Origin: Deferribacteres bacterium
Lineage (GTDB): Bacteria; Zhuqueibacterota; Zhuqueibacteria; Zhuqueibacterales; Geothermadaptataceae
NCBI GenBank assembly: GCA_020633675.1
Contig: JACKDE010000002.1
Span: forward strand, 930,001-994,000
Direction of reading: 5' to 3'
Length of the DNA: 64,000 nt
How positions within the stretch are numbered: position 1 is the first letter of the stretch; each line of letters starts with the position of its first letter. The position numbers and the translations under genes are program-made. Of the stretch, positions 1-8,370 are shown piece after piece. The notes beneath the pieces were generated by a model. The model did no database searches and was not told the DNA's origin. It was given only the letters and a program-made list of their open reading frames with translations.

Positions 1-372
1 GCCAACCACAATGCCATCGCTGAGGCGCTGACCTTTTATGAAGGCATCGGACCGAAAAACAAGACCGCGCGTTTGGTCTACTTGCGCGACCGTTGGGCCA
101 ACCGGCTGTTGCAACATGATCGCGTACGTTTGCATACCAGTCAGCAGCCCGGACGTGCCTGTGGCATCGCTAACGTTCAGGTTGAAGGAATTGATTCTGC
201 GGAATTGCGCGACTGGCTGTGGAACAAGTATCGCATCATCGTGGTGGCGATCAAGCATGCCGAGTTTGAGGGCCTGCGTATTTCACCAAGCGTGTACACC
301 ACGCTGGAAGAGATCGACCGATTCTGTGAAGCGATGGAAGTGGCAGTGAAAGATGGGATTAAATCTGCCTGA
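1..372 (+). CDS. Class V aminotransferase, C-terminal fragment (isopenicillin-N epimerase-like)
   Basis: The reading frame is open from the first base of the window, so the start lies outside it and only about 123 C-terminal residues are seen. The fragment has the small C-terminal domain of fold-type I PLP enzymes of the class V group: a GRACGIANV segment, a stretch ending in IRVV-like IIVVAIKHAEFEGLRISP, and the terminal YTTLEEIDRFCEAM helix, which is the usual ending of isopenicillin-N epimerase/cysteine desulfurase-like proteins. The PLP lysine is not in view, so substrate and reaction cannot be assigned. It ends 11 bp before the convergent DMT transporter gene. Confidence 0.75.
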   Translation, partial: ANHNAIAEALTFYEGIGPKNKTARLVYLRDRWANRLLQHDRVRLHTSQQPGRACGIANVQVEGIDSAELRDWLWNKYRIIVVAIKHAEFEGLRISPSVYTTLEEIDRFCEAMEVAVKDGIKSA

Positions 373-383
373 AAGGGCATCAT

Positions 384-1346
384 TCACTCTGCTTTGACGA
401 GTTTCGCCATGTCAGGATTTGGACGGGCGGATTCAGTTTGCAGGGGTGTCTGCGTTGCCTTTGCGCGCAGCACCAGCACTACGGCCACAATCACCAGCAG
501 CAAAGCCAGTGCGGTTTTGCTGCTGACCGGCTCGCCCGCAAAGGCCCAGCCCAGAAACACCGCAATCGCCGGATTGACGAAGGCGTAGGTCGTTGCCTTG
601 GCCGGTGCTGTGTTTTTGATCAGCCACATGTAGGCGGTCAGCGCAACCAATGATCCAAAGACTATTAAATAGATTAACGCGAAAATAGATTGGCGGGAAA
701 AGCTCGACCACTCAAAAGCGGTTTCGCCCAAGCTCACGCCGACGATGGTCAGGCAGAGCCCACCACACAGCATTTGCAGCGCCGCATTTAGGAAACCGGA
801 TTTTGGTAGCACTGCCGATCGTGAATGCAGCGAACCTGTCGCCCAGGCAAGCGCGGCGATATTTAATACGACAAAACCGATCAAGCCGAGGCCAGCATCT
901 GGCATAACTTCCGAAAGATCGACCAAAAGCCCGATACCGATGATACCCAAAACGACCCCGGCAACAGACTGAAACGATGGCTTGCGGTTATCTTTGAACC
1001 ATTCCAACAATACCATCCACAACGGTACCACCGAGATGATGAGCGCCGTTAGCCCGGACGGCACCGTCTTTTCAGCCCAGGTCACCAATCCGTTTCCAAT
1101 CCCAAGCATCAAGATGCCGACGATAGCGGCGCTGCGCCAATGTGCTGCGGTCGGGCGTTCTTTGCTCGTCAGCATCGCTATTGCGTACAGAATAGCGCCG
1201 GAAACCAAAAAACGTATGCCAGCCATTAAAAAAGGTGGCAAGGTATCGACTGCAAATTTGATAAAAAGGTAGGTTGATCCCCAAATAAAATACGTAGCTG
1301 CGAAGGCTAAAAGCAGTTGCAAACGGAAAAATTTACTCGCGCTCAT
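384..1346 (-). CDS. EamA/DMT-superfamily transporter (YedA/RhaT type)
   Basis: A 320-residue, strongly hydrophobic protein with about ten membrane segments. It begins with the typical FAATYFIWGSTYLFIKF first helix of EamA-domain exporters and holds two EamA repeats (about residues 12-140 and 160-295). The second repeat ends in the usual FVNPAIAVFLGWAFAGEP motif. The family moves small metabolites or amino acids out across the inner membrane; the substrate here is unknown. Length is normal for the family. It is transcribed alone, convergent with the aminotransferase fragment. A palindromic repeat lies in its upstream region. Confidence 0.88.
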   Translation of the reverse strand: MSASKFFRLQLLLAFAATYFIWGSTYLFIKFAVDTLPPFLMAGIRFLVSGAILYAIAMLTSKERPTAAHWRSAAIVGILMLGIGNGLVTWAEKTVPSGLTALIISVVPLWMVLLEWFKDNRKPSFQSVAGVVLGIIGIGLLVDLSEVMPDAGLGLIGFVVLNIAALAWATGSLHSRSAVLPKSGFLNAALQMLCGGLCLTIVGVSLGETAFEWSSFSRQSIFALIYLIVFGSLVALTAYMWLIKNTAPAKATTYAFVNPAIAVFLGWAFAGEPVSSKTALALLLVIVAVVLVLRAKATQTPLQTESARPNPDMAKLVKAE

Positions 1347-1423
1347 GATCTCAAATAGAATTGTAGATGGGTATAACTATTCAGTTGTCACAGTAGAGAA
1401 ACTGTCAAAAAATCCTTCAAAGG

Positions 1424-1503
1424 TGTCATCCTGAGTCACATAGTGACGAAGAATCTCTGAATCTGCACTCAAAATGAGATTCCTCGTTACGCTCAGAATG
1501 ACA
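1424..1503. repeat. Palindromic dispersed-repeat element, copy A
   Basis: An 80-bp element with imperfect terminal inverted repeats: TGTCATCCTGAG at the left end and CTCAGAATGACA at the right (11 of 12 match). Inner arms GAAGAATCTC and GAGATTCCTC also pair. RNA from either strand would form a long hairpin. No ORF is present. A second element with the same type of ends lies at 8258-8346. This type of sequence is common between genes in environmental genomes. Function is unknown. Confidence 0.6.
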
Positions 1504-1625
1504 TTCAAAAGAAGCTGAATAGTCATAGGTGTTTTTTGAATTCGGCGAATATACTGATGCGATCGCTGGAAAACAATCCGATTCTTGCGGTTTTGCCGAT
1601 ATGCAGCTAAAAGGGGCAGGGCAGG

Positions 1626-4454
1626 CTATAAATCGCCTTCTTCAATTCGGATAATAGGGGGAGCAGCGCGGCGAGTCTGGCGTCGGATGGCATCTGCGGA
1701 GCGCAAGGTGATGAGATGGCAATCCGTGCCGTCATAGGCAAGATTATCGAGCACACTCTGATCTTTGGTGAAATAGAAGATTTGGTGCTGCCGGGCCAAA
1801 TCGGCGATTGCACGCAGCATGGCAGCCTGGCGCGTGTCATCCGCGTGGGTGAGTGGATCGTCGAGGAAAAGCGGCACGCTTTCACCGCCACCGGAAAACA
1901 GTTGTGCAATCGCAGCCCGCATCAGCAGATAGATTTGCTCGCGAGTGCCAAAACTCAGCATATCTACCGGCACCAGGGTTTTGTTTTTGCCGCGAGCGAT
2001 GCGGATACTGAAGGTCGCAGGATCGATATAGAGTTCCTGGTAGCGCTCGTCGGTTACTTGTGCCAGCATCTCACCTACTATTGACGCCAGTTGTGGCGCG
2101 AAATCGCGGTGTGCTTTGTGCGCGACTTCGGACAATGTTTCGAAGGCGAGCTCCAATGCGCGGCGTTTCACGGTCAAGTCATCAATTTGTGCCTGCGCTG
2201 CGGCAATCGTCTCTTCGATTTCGGACAAATCCGGCATCCTGCTCTCACGTTCGCTAATGCGTTCACGGATGGTGGCAAGCTCCAGCGACAAATCATTCGA
2301 CTTTTGCTCGACTTCTTCAAGGCGGCTGATAATCGTTTTGCGTGACTGGATGTCCGGCTCAAGTTGGCTTTCCTGCAATCCCTGCTTCAGCTCGCGCAAT
2401 TGCTCGCGAATATCCTCGGCTTGCATGCCACGCAAAAGTTCGCGATCGCGCGCCTGCAGTTGCTCAAGCTCACGTTCCGCCGACTCGCGAACCCGGGCCG
2501 CGTCGGCCAAAGTGATAAAGCGTTCGACATCTTCTTCGATACGGTCGCTCCAGCAATGTGCCTGCTCCAAAATCGTTCTGATATGCGTGGTTACGGCCAC
2601 CAGCCGCTCGTCTTTCTGTGCCAACTCGGTATCGATCGCTTCGATTTCATCGGTCAGTTTCTGTGTTTGCGCAATGTAGCGCTTGCCTTCCTGGATGATC
2701 GTCTCGATTTGATTCAAGCTTTCTTGCGAGACATTTTCGAAGCCGAATTTTTGTACCCAATCGTTAAGCTTCTGGCCGATTTCTGCGATTTGCCGCTCGT
2801 TCAAATTGATTTCTTCGTCAGCCTTGCGAATATCGATATACTTCAGTTTCATGTTGAGCAGTTCATCGAAGGTTTTGACCTGAAATGGCGCCAGCATTTC
2901 TTTGAGTTCGTGTTGCATTAAACGCAGCGTTTGATCAGCGTTTTGCAGATCTTCCTGCAAGGTTTTCATGGATAAAATCGAGGCACCCTCAAAGGCCAGC
3001 CACAACGCGATGATACTGGCGGCAAGGTATTCAAGCGAATTTGGCATGTACTGCTCAATAAATGTACTGATGCCGGCTTGTGGATACAATTGCATAATCG
3101 CCGCAATAGCCAGGATCAAAAACAAGCCGATGGTCACGCCAATGCGGCTCATGCGCAGATACCCCTGCCGCTCGGTCATTTCCTCATCGATGGCTTCGAT
3201 CAGGTCCTGCTGTTCCGAAACGCTGATAGACATGTTGCGCATTTCTTCGACTTTGCCGCTGTCAAGCTCCTGGACTTTCTGAGCTTGTGCCTCATCGGAG
3301 GTGGTTTGGCCAAAGGCCCGTTGCAGATTTTCCTGAGAGACTTTGCTCTCCCGCATGCGAATGTAGTGTTTGAGCCACTGCCGCTTCAGATCGAGAAAGT
3401 CTGTTGGACCGTCGCCATACCAAAATTCACGCTCCACTGGCAGCGCGTCGAGGCTTTTTTGGTAGCTTTTGTTGTTGCTTTCGCAGCTATCGAGGTCCGA
3501 AAAAAGCTCTTGTCTGCGTCGGCGCAAATGCTTGCGCTCTTCCATCAGTCGCACGACTTCATCGCGGCGCTCGGGCATAATACCATGCTCCTGAGCGGTG
3601 TCACCCAACTGCGATTCCAGAATGTGCTGACGCGCCTGAATTTCATCATGCTTTTGCAAAATGTGCTGCAATTCCGAATAATCCATCCGCTGCAGACGAT
3701 ATTTGAGTTCTGCTTTTTCGTGCTCAAGTTCCTGCAATTCCTGCTGCAATTCGCCCGCTCGGCTGTAATCACGCTCCAATGACAGAGTCAAATCTTTGCG
3801 CTTTTCAAGGTCAGCCTGGCACTCGGCAATGGTTTGCTTGGCGCGGAACCACGGGCCCGATCGGCTTTTTTCTGTGCCCACGGCCCGGATGGCTGTCGCG
3901 AGCCGGTCCAGAACCTGCCGCACCGAAACATCCGCTGTAGCGCTGTCGATGAGCCGGATAATGGCATCGCTGAGCGCGCTGGCTTCGCTCTCAGCGATTT
4001 GTGTGATTTGTCCCTGCAGCACACAGGCCACGGCGGTAAAAACCTGCTGCGACATACCGAGCTGACGTTCGCAAAAATCGACATAGCCGCGCCGTTTGCG
4101 CACAAACTGGTTTGTTACATCAGCGCCGGTGTTGGCAATATAAATTTGGGTTTCCGGTTCCGGTGAATCAAATCGCCGTTGGATCAGGTACTTGGTGTCA
4201 TCTTCGAGACGAAGGTAGAGGCTGCCACCATACTGGTTGCCGACCCAGGGCCGGAAGCGGGCGTGCAGCTTTTTTTCTGCGGAGGTTAGCCGGTCGCTGT
4301 GATAGAATCCGTACAACATGGTCAGCAAGGCCTGCTGCAATGTCGATTTGCCGGCTTCGTTGGCACCGATGATCACATTCAGGCCGGGGAGAAATTCGAA
4401 ATCGTCTTCGACCAACACGCCGAAGCCGTCTAAATGGAGTCGATTGATTAACAT
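1626..4454 (-). CDS. SMC-like AAA ATPase, YhaN/SbcC type, with central membrane hairpin
   Basis: A 942-residue RecF/SbcC-type ATPase. The Walker A motif GANEAGKST is at residues 30-38. It is followed by long heptad-rich coiled coil, then the C-terminal ABC half with the signature LSFGTREQIYLLMRAA and Walker B VPLFLDDPLTHADD. Two hydrophobic segments at about residues 437-457 and 473-493 interrupt the coiled coil where SbcC/Rad50 would carry a zinc hook, and no CxxC hook is present. This layout matches Bacillus YhaN-like proteins more than SbcC. It lies 77 bp downstream of the partner nuclease gene on the same strand, so the two probably form a complex for DNA-end processing. A membrane-tethered position is inferred from the hydrophobic pair. 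Confidence 0.85.
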   Translation of the reverse strand: MLINRLHLDGFGVLVEDDFEFLPGLNVIIGANEAGKSTLQQALLTMLYGFYHSDRLTSAEKKLHARFRPWVGNQYGGSLYLRLEDDTKYLIQRRFDSPEPETQIYIANTGADVTNQFVRKRRGYVDFCERQLGMSQQVFTAVACVLQGQITQIAESEASALSDAIIRLIDSATADVSVRQVLDRLATAIRAVGTEKSRSGPWFRAKQTIAECQADLEKRKDLTLSLERDYSRAGELQQELQELEHEKAELKYRLQRMDYSELQHILQKHDEIQARQHILESQLGDTAQEHGIMPERRDEVVRLMEERKHLRRRRQELFSDLDSCESNNKSYQKSLDALPVEREFWYGDGPTDFLDLKRQWLKHYIRMRESKVSQENLQRAFGQTTSDEAQAQKVQELDSGKVEEMRNMSISVSEQQDLIEAIDEEMTERQGYLRMSRIGVTIGLFLILAIAAIMQLYPQAGISTFIEQYMPNSLEYLAASIIALWLAFEGASILSMKTLQEDLQNADQTLRLMQHELKEMLAPFQVKTFDELLNMKLKYIDIRKADEEINLNERQIAEIGQKLNDWVQKFGFENVSQESLNQIETIIQEGKRYIAQTQKLTDEIEAIDTELAQKDERLVAVTTHIRTILEQAHCWSDRIEEDVERFITLADAARVRESAERELEQLQARDRELLRGMQAEDIREQLRELKQGLQESQLEPDIQSRKTIISRLEEVEQKSNDLSLELATIRERISERESRMPDLSEIEETIAAAQAQIDDLTVKRRALELAFETLSEVAHKAHRDFAPQLASIVGEMLAQVTDERYQELYIDPATFSIRIARGKNKTLVPVDMLSFGTREQIYLLMRAAIAQLFSGGGESVPLFLDDPLTHADDTRQAAMLRAIADLARQHQIFYFTKDQSVLDNLAYDGTDCHLITLRSADAIRRQTRRAAPPIIRIEEGDL

Positions 4455-4531
4455 AAAGGCGTCGTGAGTTCTGGCACCGGCTCAGCACCGGCTGCCGCTA
4501 TTGGTTGATCTGAAAAAATGCACATTCGTTT

Positions 4532-5653
4532 TTATTTCAACAGTTCATCACCGTCGAATGCATCAAGGCCGTATTGCAGTGCCATGCGCACCAATTCCTG
4601 GTCATCATGGTTTTCGGAAAGGACTTGCTGCAATTTGCGCACAAACGCACCGCGCACGGTCGGTTCCTGCGAAAGTTCGGTGATGTCCAGGGCTGTACGC
4701 ATAGTGTTGGTGATCGCGACATGCTCAAAATAATTGAGCAAAAATTCTTTGAGGTAGTCGAGATCGAGATGCAGTTCCTTGTTTTGGATGCCAGAAAGCT
4801 GGAGCCGTAAAAAGTTGGCTTCAGCAGCACGCTTGCCTGCTGATGTGACAATTTCTTCTGCAAGGTTATGCATGTCGGAGGCATCCTGTGGATTCAGTGT
4901 AATGCTATGAAAAGCCTGGGTGGCAATGTTGATGCATTCGCACTCGATGAAGTCAGGCTGAGAAGAGAGCAGCGCAAAGCTGTGATCGCCGTCTTCGCCG
5001 AAGCCGAGCGGCTGGCTGCTACCCGGATAAACGGCAATCGGGCTTTCGAGCTCCATGATGCGTGCGCTGTGATAATGCCCGAGCAGAGCAAAGCTAAAAC
5101 CGGCCTCCTGTATATCGCGCAGGTGAAATGGAGCGTGCGCCGCACGGTTTTCTACATAATTGCCGACTTCCGAGCCATGCAGCAACAAAATGTGCAGCCG
5201 GTCATCCTGTGGCACTTTGAAATTTTCGATCAGATTTTTGCGCTCACTGGGCGTGTTATGCGCCAATCCCCAAATGGTCGTTTCGTCATTGATGTCGAAC
5301 GGCTCGGGGAAGGGCTTTTTAAAAATCGTAACATTTTCAGGCCAGGGATGACGTGCGTAGGGCGAAATCGGCGAGTAATAGTCATGATTGCCGGGCGCGA
5401 TCAGCACCGGAATCGGCGCCAATTGCGCAAAACAGCTCGACATAAATTGCACCGTGTCCCGGCGAACACGGTCACCTTCGAACAAATCACCGCCGATGGT
5501 CACGGCATCGACTTTATACTCCAGCGCGAGATCGACCAGCCGATTGAGGGTTTTTCGCAGCCGGGCGCGACAGCTGCGCGCAATTTCCGGCGCCATGCCG
5601 CTGCCTGTAAAAGCTGTATCCAAATGTAAATCGGCGAAGTGGAGAATTTTCAT
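4532..5653 (-). CDS. Metallophosphoesterase, SbcD/YhaO-type DNA repair exonuclease
   Basis: A 373-residue calcineurin-like phosphoesterase. All Mre11/SbcD metal motifs are visible: FADLHLD at residues 6-12, GGDLFEGD, the GNHD box in IAPGNHDYYSP, LLLHGSE, and GHYHS. The remaining C-terminal part of about 120 residues is the capping region found in YhaO-like proteins. The family cuts DNA ends with Mn2+ in complex with an SMC-like ATPase. The ATPase gene follows directly downstream, so they form a two-gene operon. The ATG start is the first in frame; the upstream gap of about 180 bp to the divergent MinD-like gene should hold the promoter. Confidence 0.88.
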   Translation of the reverse strand: MKILHFADLHLDTAFTGSGMAPEIARSCRARLRKTLNRLVDLALEYKVDAVTIGGDLFEGDRVRRDTVQFMSSCFAQLAPIPVLIAPGNHDYYSPISPYARHPWPENVTIFKKPFPEPFDINDETTIWGLAHNTPSERKNLIENFKVPQDDRLHILLLHGSEVGNYVENRAAHAPFHLRDIQEAGFSFALLGHYHSARIMELESPIAVYPGSSQPLGFGEDGDHSFALLSSQPDFIECECINIATQAFHSITLNPQDASDMHNLAEEIVTSAGKRAAEANFLRLQLSGIQNKELHLDLDYLKEFLLNYFEHVAITNTMRTALDITELSQEPTVRGAFVRKLQQVLSENHDDQELVRMALQYGLDAFDGDELLK

Positions 5654-5830
5654 GGATGGAATAACGATTTTTCAGTGTGAAAATGCGCAACGTTCAAGCA
5701 TGCGTCGTGCAGTTTTGCGGAAATCGCATAAAAAACACTTGTAATTTAGTGATTTGCAATATAAAATATTCGCAGATAGTTGTCAAGAAAGGCTTGCTTA
5801 ACTCTTTGATTTTCTAAAAAATGAGCAAAA

Positions 5831-6787
5831 ATGATGGCGGAACGCCGGGAAAGTGATGAAGCGAATACACAGGCCGATGCAGCACTGAAGGCATCGGTGA
5901 TCGCTGTAGGTGGGGGCAAAGGGGGCATCGGCAAAACCGTTGTTAGCGCCTGTCTCGCTATGGCGCTTGCGGAAGCTGGCAGACAAGTCGTTTTGGTGGA
6001 TGGCGACTTGGGAGGTTCCAACCTCAACACCGTGATGGGCATGCAAATGCCGAGCAAAACCATCTACGATTTCTTTAGCCGCAAAATCCCCAATCTGTCC
6101 GATCTGGTGATTGAAACTCCCTTTTCCAGGCTCAAAATGATTGCCGGTGCGCCCGGTACACTTGGTATGGCCAATATCAAGCATTGGGAAAAACTCAAAA
6201 TCATGCGCCACATCACCCAGCTCAATGCGCATTATGTGGTCGTCGATTTGGGCGCGGGCATGTCCTTCAATGAAATCGATTTTTTTAATTTAGCCAATGT
6301 GGGGATCGTGGTAGCGAATCCGGAGCCACCGTCGCTGCAGGAGTGCTACAACTTCATCAAAGTTGCACTACTGCGCCGTTTGCGTACGCTTTTTTCTTCA
6401 AATGAAAGTGTGCAGGAAGTGCTGAGCGGAATGGACAACAACGCATACATCAACGAAACCCGCCCCATTTTTGAGCTGATAGCTGAAATCAGCCGCCGGG
6501 ATGCCGAAGCGGGCAGGGAAGTCAAAATAGTCGTTGACGACTATCGTCCTTATCTGTTGCTCAATCAGCTTTACGACGACAGCGAAAAGGTCGAAGCCTA
6601 CGCTCTTCGGCTGGCCGCCCGCGATCTCTTGCATGTCGATGTTGAATTGATGGGGACGCTGCCGCACAGTGCCCGCATTCGGGAAGCGATACAGGAAATG
6701 CAACCCGCGGGATTATACGGCAACAACCTGCCGGTGCGCCGCAAGCTGCTGGAAGTGGTTAAAAAGTATTTTCTCGCCAGCGAATGA
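5831..6787 (+). CDS. MinD/ParA-family P-loop ATPase (FlhG-like)
   Basis: A 318-residue deviant-Walker-A ATPase. The motif GGGKGGIGKT (residues about 27-36) carries the signature lysine KGGxGKT. It is followed by VLVDGDLGGSNLN (the A' motif) and VVVDLGAGMS. The overall layout resembles FlhG/YlxH-type or Mrp-unrelated MinD proteins, which act as membrane-bound ATP-dependent positioning switches. No flagellar or Min genes are nearby, so the cargo or partner is unknown. The start could be either of two adjacent ATG codons (5831 or 5834), and the RBS is weak. It is transcribed divergently from the YhaO-like gene. Confidence 0.8.
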   Translation: MMAERRESDEANTQADAALKASVIAVGGGKGGIGKTVVSACLAMALAEAGRQVVLVDGDLGGSNLNTVMGMQMPSKTIYDFFSRKIPNLSDLVIETPFSRLKMIAGAPGTLGMANIKHWEKLKIMRHITQLNAHYVVVDLGAGMSFNEIDFFNLANVGIVVANPEPPSLQECYNFIKVALLRRLRTLFSSNESVQEVLSGMDNNAYINETRPIFELIAEISRRDAEAGREVKIVVDDYRPYLLLNQLYDDSEKVEAYALRLAARDLLHVDVELMGTLPHSARIREAIQEMQPAGLYGNNLPVRRKLLEVVKKYFLASE

Positions 6788-6920
6788 TTTATGCGCTATT
6801 ATAGCTGATTGACGCGCCGAGAGTAGAGAGCACTTTAAGGTGATTCGGCCATATTGCAAGGTCGCGTTGCTGATCCAACAAACATTGCCCAGAATCTCCC
6901 CAATTTAAAACGTTATCGTT

Positions 6921-7163
6921 TCAAGCCATGCTCGGCAGTGTTGCCGCCTGGTAGCAAACGCGCTTGCGGCCGCAGTCCTCCGGACAAACCGGATTGTCGT
7001 CCGGGCCGATCACCTCCAGCGTTTTAACGCAGAAATAGGGCACGAACTGGTCGTGCAAATCCATAAAGCGGTCGTTGCGGACAGCAGGAATATAATTGGC
7101 CCGCGTGCGAATGTTTTTGCACACCGGCTCATTCGGATCTTTGGGATTTTTGATGAAGGACAT
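6921..7163 (-). CDS. Small cysteine-containing protein downstream of the molybdenum hydroxylase genes
   Basis: An 80-residue protein of unrecognised family. It has five cysteines: C14, one in PYFCVK, and three in a PVCPEDCGRKRVCYQ stretch (CxxxC then x5 C). This pattern would suit metal or Fe-S binding, but that is inference only. It begins 76 bp after the FAD-subunit gene on the same strand, so it is probably the last gene of the operon. The start ATG has a weak purine-rich leader. The charged, soluble composition and lack of a signal peptide suggest a cytoplasmic protein. Confidence 0.55.
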   Translation of the reverse strand: MSFIKNPKDPNEPVCKNIRTRANYIPAVRNDRFMDLHDQFVPYFCVKTLEVIGPDDNPVCPEDCGRKRVCYQAATLPSMA

Positions 7164-7180
7164 TGTTTGCCTCGCTTATG

Positions 7181-7223
7181 TTTGAAACTGGAAATTTGAA
7201 ACTGGAGACTGAAAACTGACTAC
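7181..7223. repeat. Short direct repeats (TTTGAAACTGGA and ACTGA/TACTGATTACTGA)
   Basis: Two tandem copies of TTTGAAACTGGA are followed by a run of ACTG-containing words. They lie between the FAD-subunit gene and the small Cys protein gene. No function is visible; this is probably simple-sequence slippage. Confidence 0.4.
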
Positions 7224-7239
7224 TGATTACTGACAGCCG

Positions 7240-8214
7240 TCACCCAGCCAGCTTTTCCAACGCGCGCTTGACCAGGTTTTGGGTCAGCATCACTTTGTAA
7301 GCATTTTGTGTCATCGGATCGGCGCCGTCGGTGGAAGCCTTGGCCGCCGCTGCGATGTTGGCTGCAGTGAGCGTTTTGCCTGTCAATGCAGCTTCCGCAG
7401 CCTCAGCGCGCCACGGAATCGGCGCCACGCCACCGAGCACGATGCGCGCGGATTTGACCGTACTGCCCTGCAATTGCAAAACCGCCGCCACGCTGCTGAT
7501 GGCAAAGTCCAGAGACTGTTTTTCGCGAAACTTGAGATAGGTCGAGCGGGTTCCGTTCGGCTGTTTGGGCACAGTAATTGTGGTCAGAATCTCGTTCGGA
7601 TTCATGACGTTTTCGCGCCGCAAATTGTCGATTGGCAGTTCAAAAAACTCGTCGAGTGGCATCTCTTCTTTGCCATCGGCACTCAGCAGTTCGATTTTTG
7701 CGCCCAGTGCAATCAAGGCCGGCGCAGAGTCTGAGGGATGGACGATAAAGCTCGGGCCACCGCCGAGAATGGCGTTGTATTTATTCAAGCCTTCCGCTGC
7801 ATAGCATTTAGCTCCGCCTTTCTTGAGGCATTTGTACTCCAGGCCGCGATAGTACCAGCAGCGCGGACGCTGACACAGGTTGCCACCAACGGTGCCCATG
7901 TTGCGCAACTGCGGCGTAGCAATCGAAGCTGCCGCCTCGGCCAACACCGGATAGCTTTTGTGCACACGTTCATCTGCCGCCAATTCGGCGATGGTGGTCA
8001 GCGTGCCAATTTTTAGCCCGTCGCCGTTTTGGATGCCGTGCAGTTCCTTCAGGCCTTTGATGTTGATGACGCGTTTCGGTGTGTCGAGACGCTCTTTCAG
8101 ACGGTCGAGCAGGTCGGTGCCGCCAGCGAGAATCTCGCTTTCACCCCAACGCTTGCCCAGCAAGTCAGGCACATCGCCGAGCGATTTTGCATCGATATAT
8201 TCAAAATTGACCAT
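7240..8214 (-). CDS. Molybdenum hydroxylase FAD-binding subunit with four-Cys insertion (PaoB/YagS-like)
   Basis: A 324-residue CoxM/CutM-type FAD subunit. FAD contacts are in the LAGGTDLL motif (residues 29-36) and the MGTVGGNL motif (106-113). Cysteines C114, C119, C129 and C137 form an insertion right after the second FAD motif. In the E. coli PaoB/YagS and HcrB branch this position binds an extra [4Fe-4S] cluster. A CO-dehydrogenase C-terminal domain follows. It passes electrons from the Mo and [2Fe-2S] subunits to an acceptor. An AAGGAGAA RBS is 8 bp upstream of the ATG. The gene follows the Mo subunit after a 156-bp gap that holds a palindromic repeat. Confidence 0.88.
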   Translation of the reverse strand: MVNFEYIDAKSLGDVPDLLGKRWGESEILAGGTDLLDRLKERLDTPKRVINIKGLKELHGIQNGDGLKIGTLTTIAELAADERVHKSYPVLAEAAASIATPQLRNMGTVGGNLCQRPRCWYYRGLEYKCLKKGGAKCYAAEGLNKYNAILGGGPSFIVHPSDSAPALIALGAKIELLSADGKEEMPLDEFFELPIDNLRRENVMNPNEILTTITVPKQPNGTRSTYLKFREKQSLDFAISSVAAVLQLQGSTVKSARIVLGGVAPIPWRAEAAEAALTGKTLTAANIAAAAKASTDGADPMTQNAYKVMLTQNLVKRALEKLAG

Positions 8215-8257
8215 GACTGGTTCTCCTTTAAAATGTCATCACCAATCATTCCGTTTT

Positions 8258-8346
8258 TGTCATTCAGTAAGAATCTATTTCGCCGCCCGCACAGATTTTC
8301 AAATGCATGCGGACTTGAAGTCAAAATGGTTTCTACCAGAATGACA
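8258..8346. repeat. Palindromic dispersed-repeat element, copy B
   Basis: An 89-bp sequence with perfect 8-bp terminal inverted repeats TGTCATTC and GAATGACA, and inner GAATCT/GGTTTCT arms that pair partly. End sequence and size resemble the element at 1424-1503, but the centres differ. It lies between two genes of one operon, so it would be transcribed into the mRNA. Confidence 0.45.
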
Positions 8347-8370
8347 TTTGGGATGATCGATTGCTAAAAA

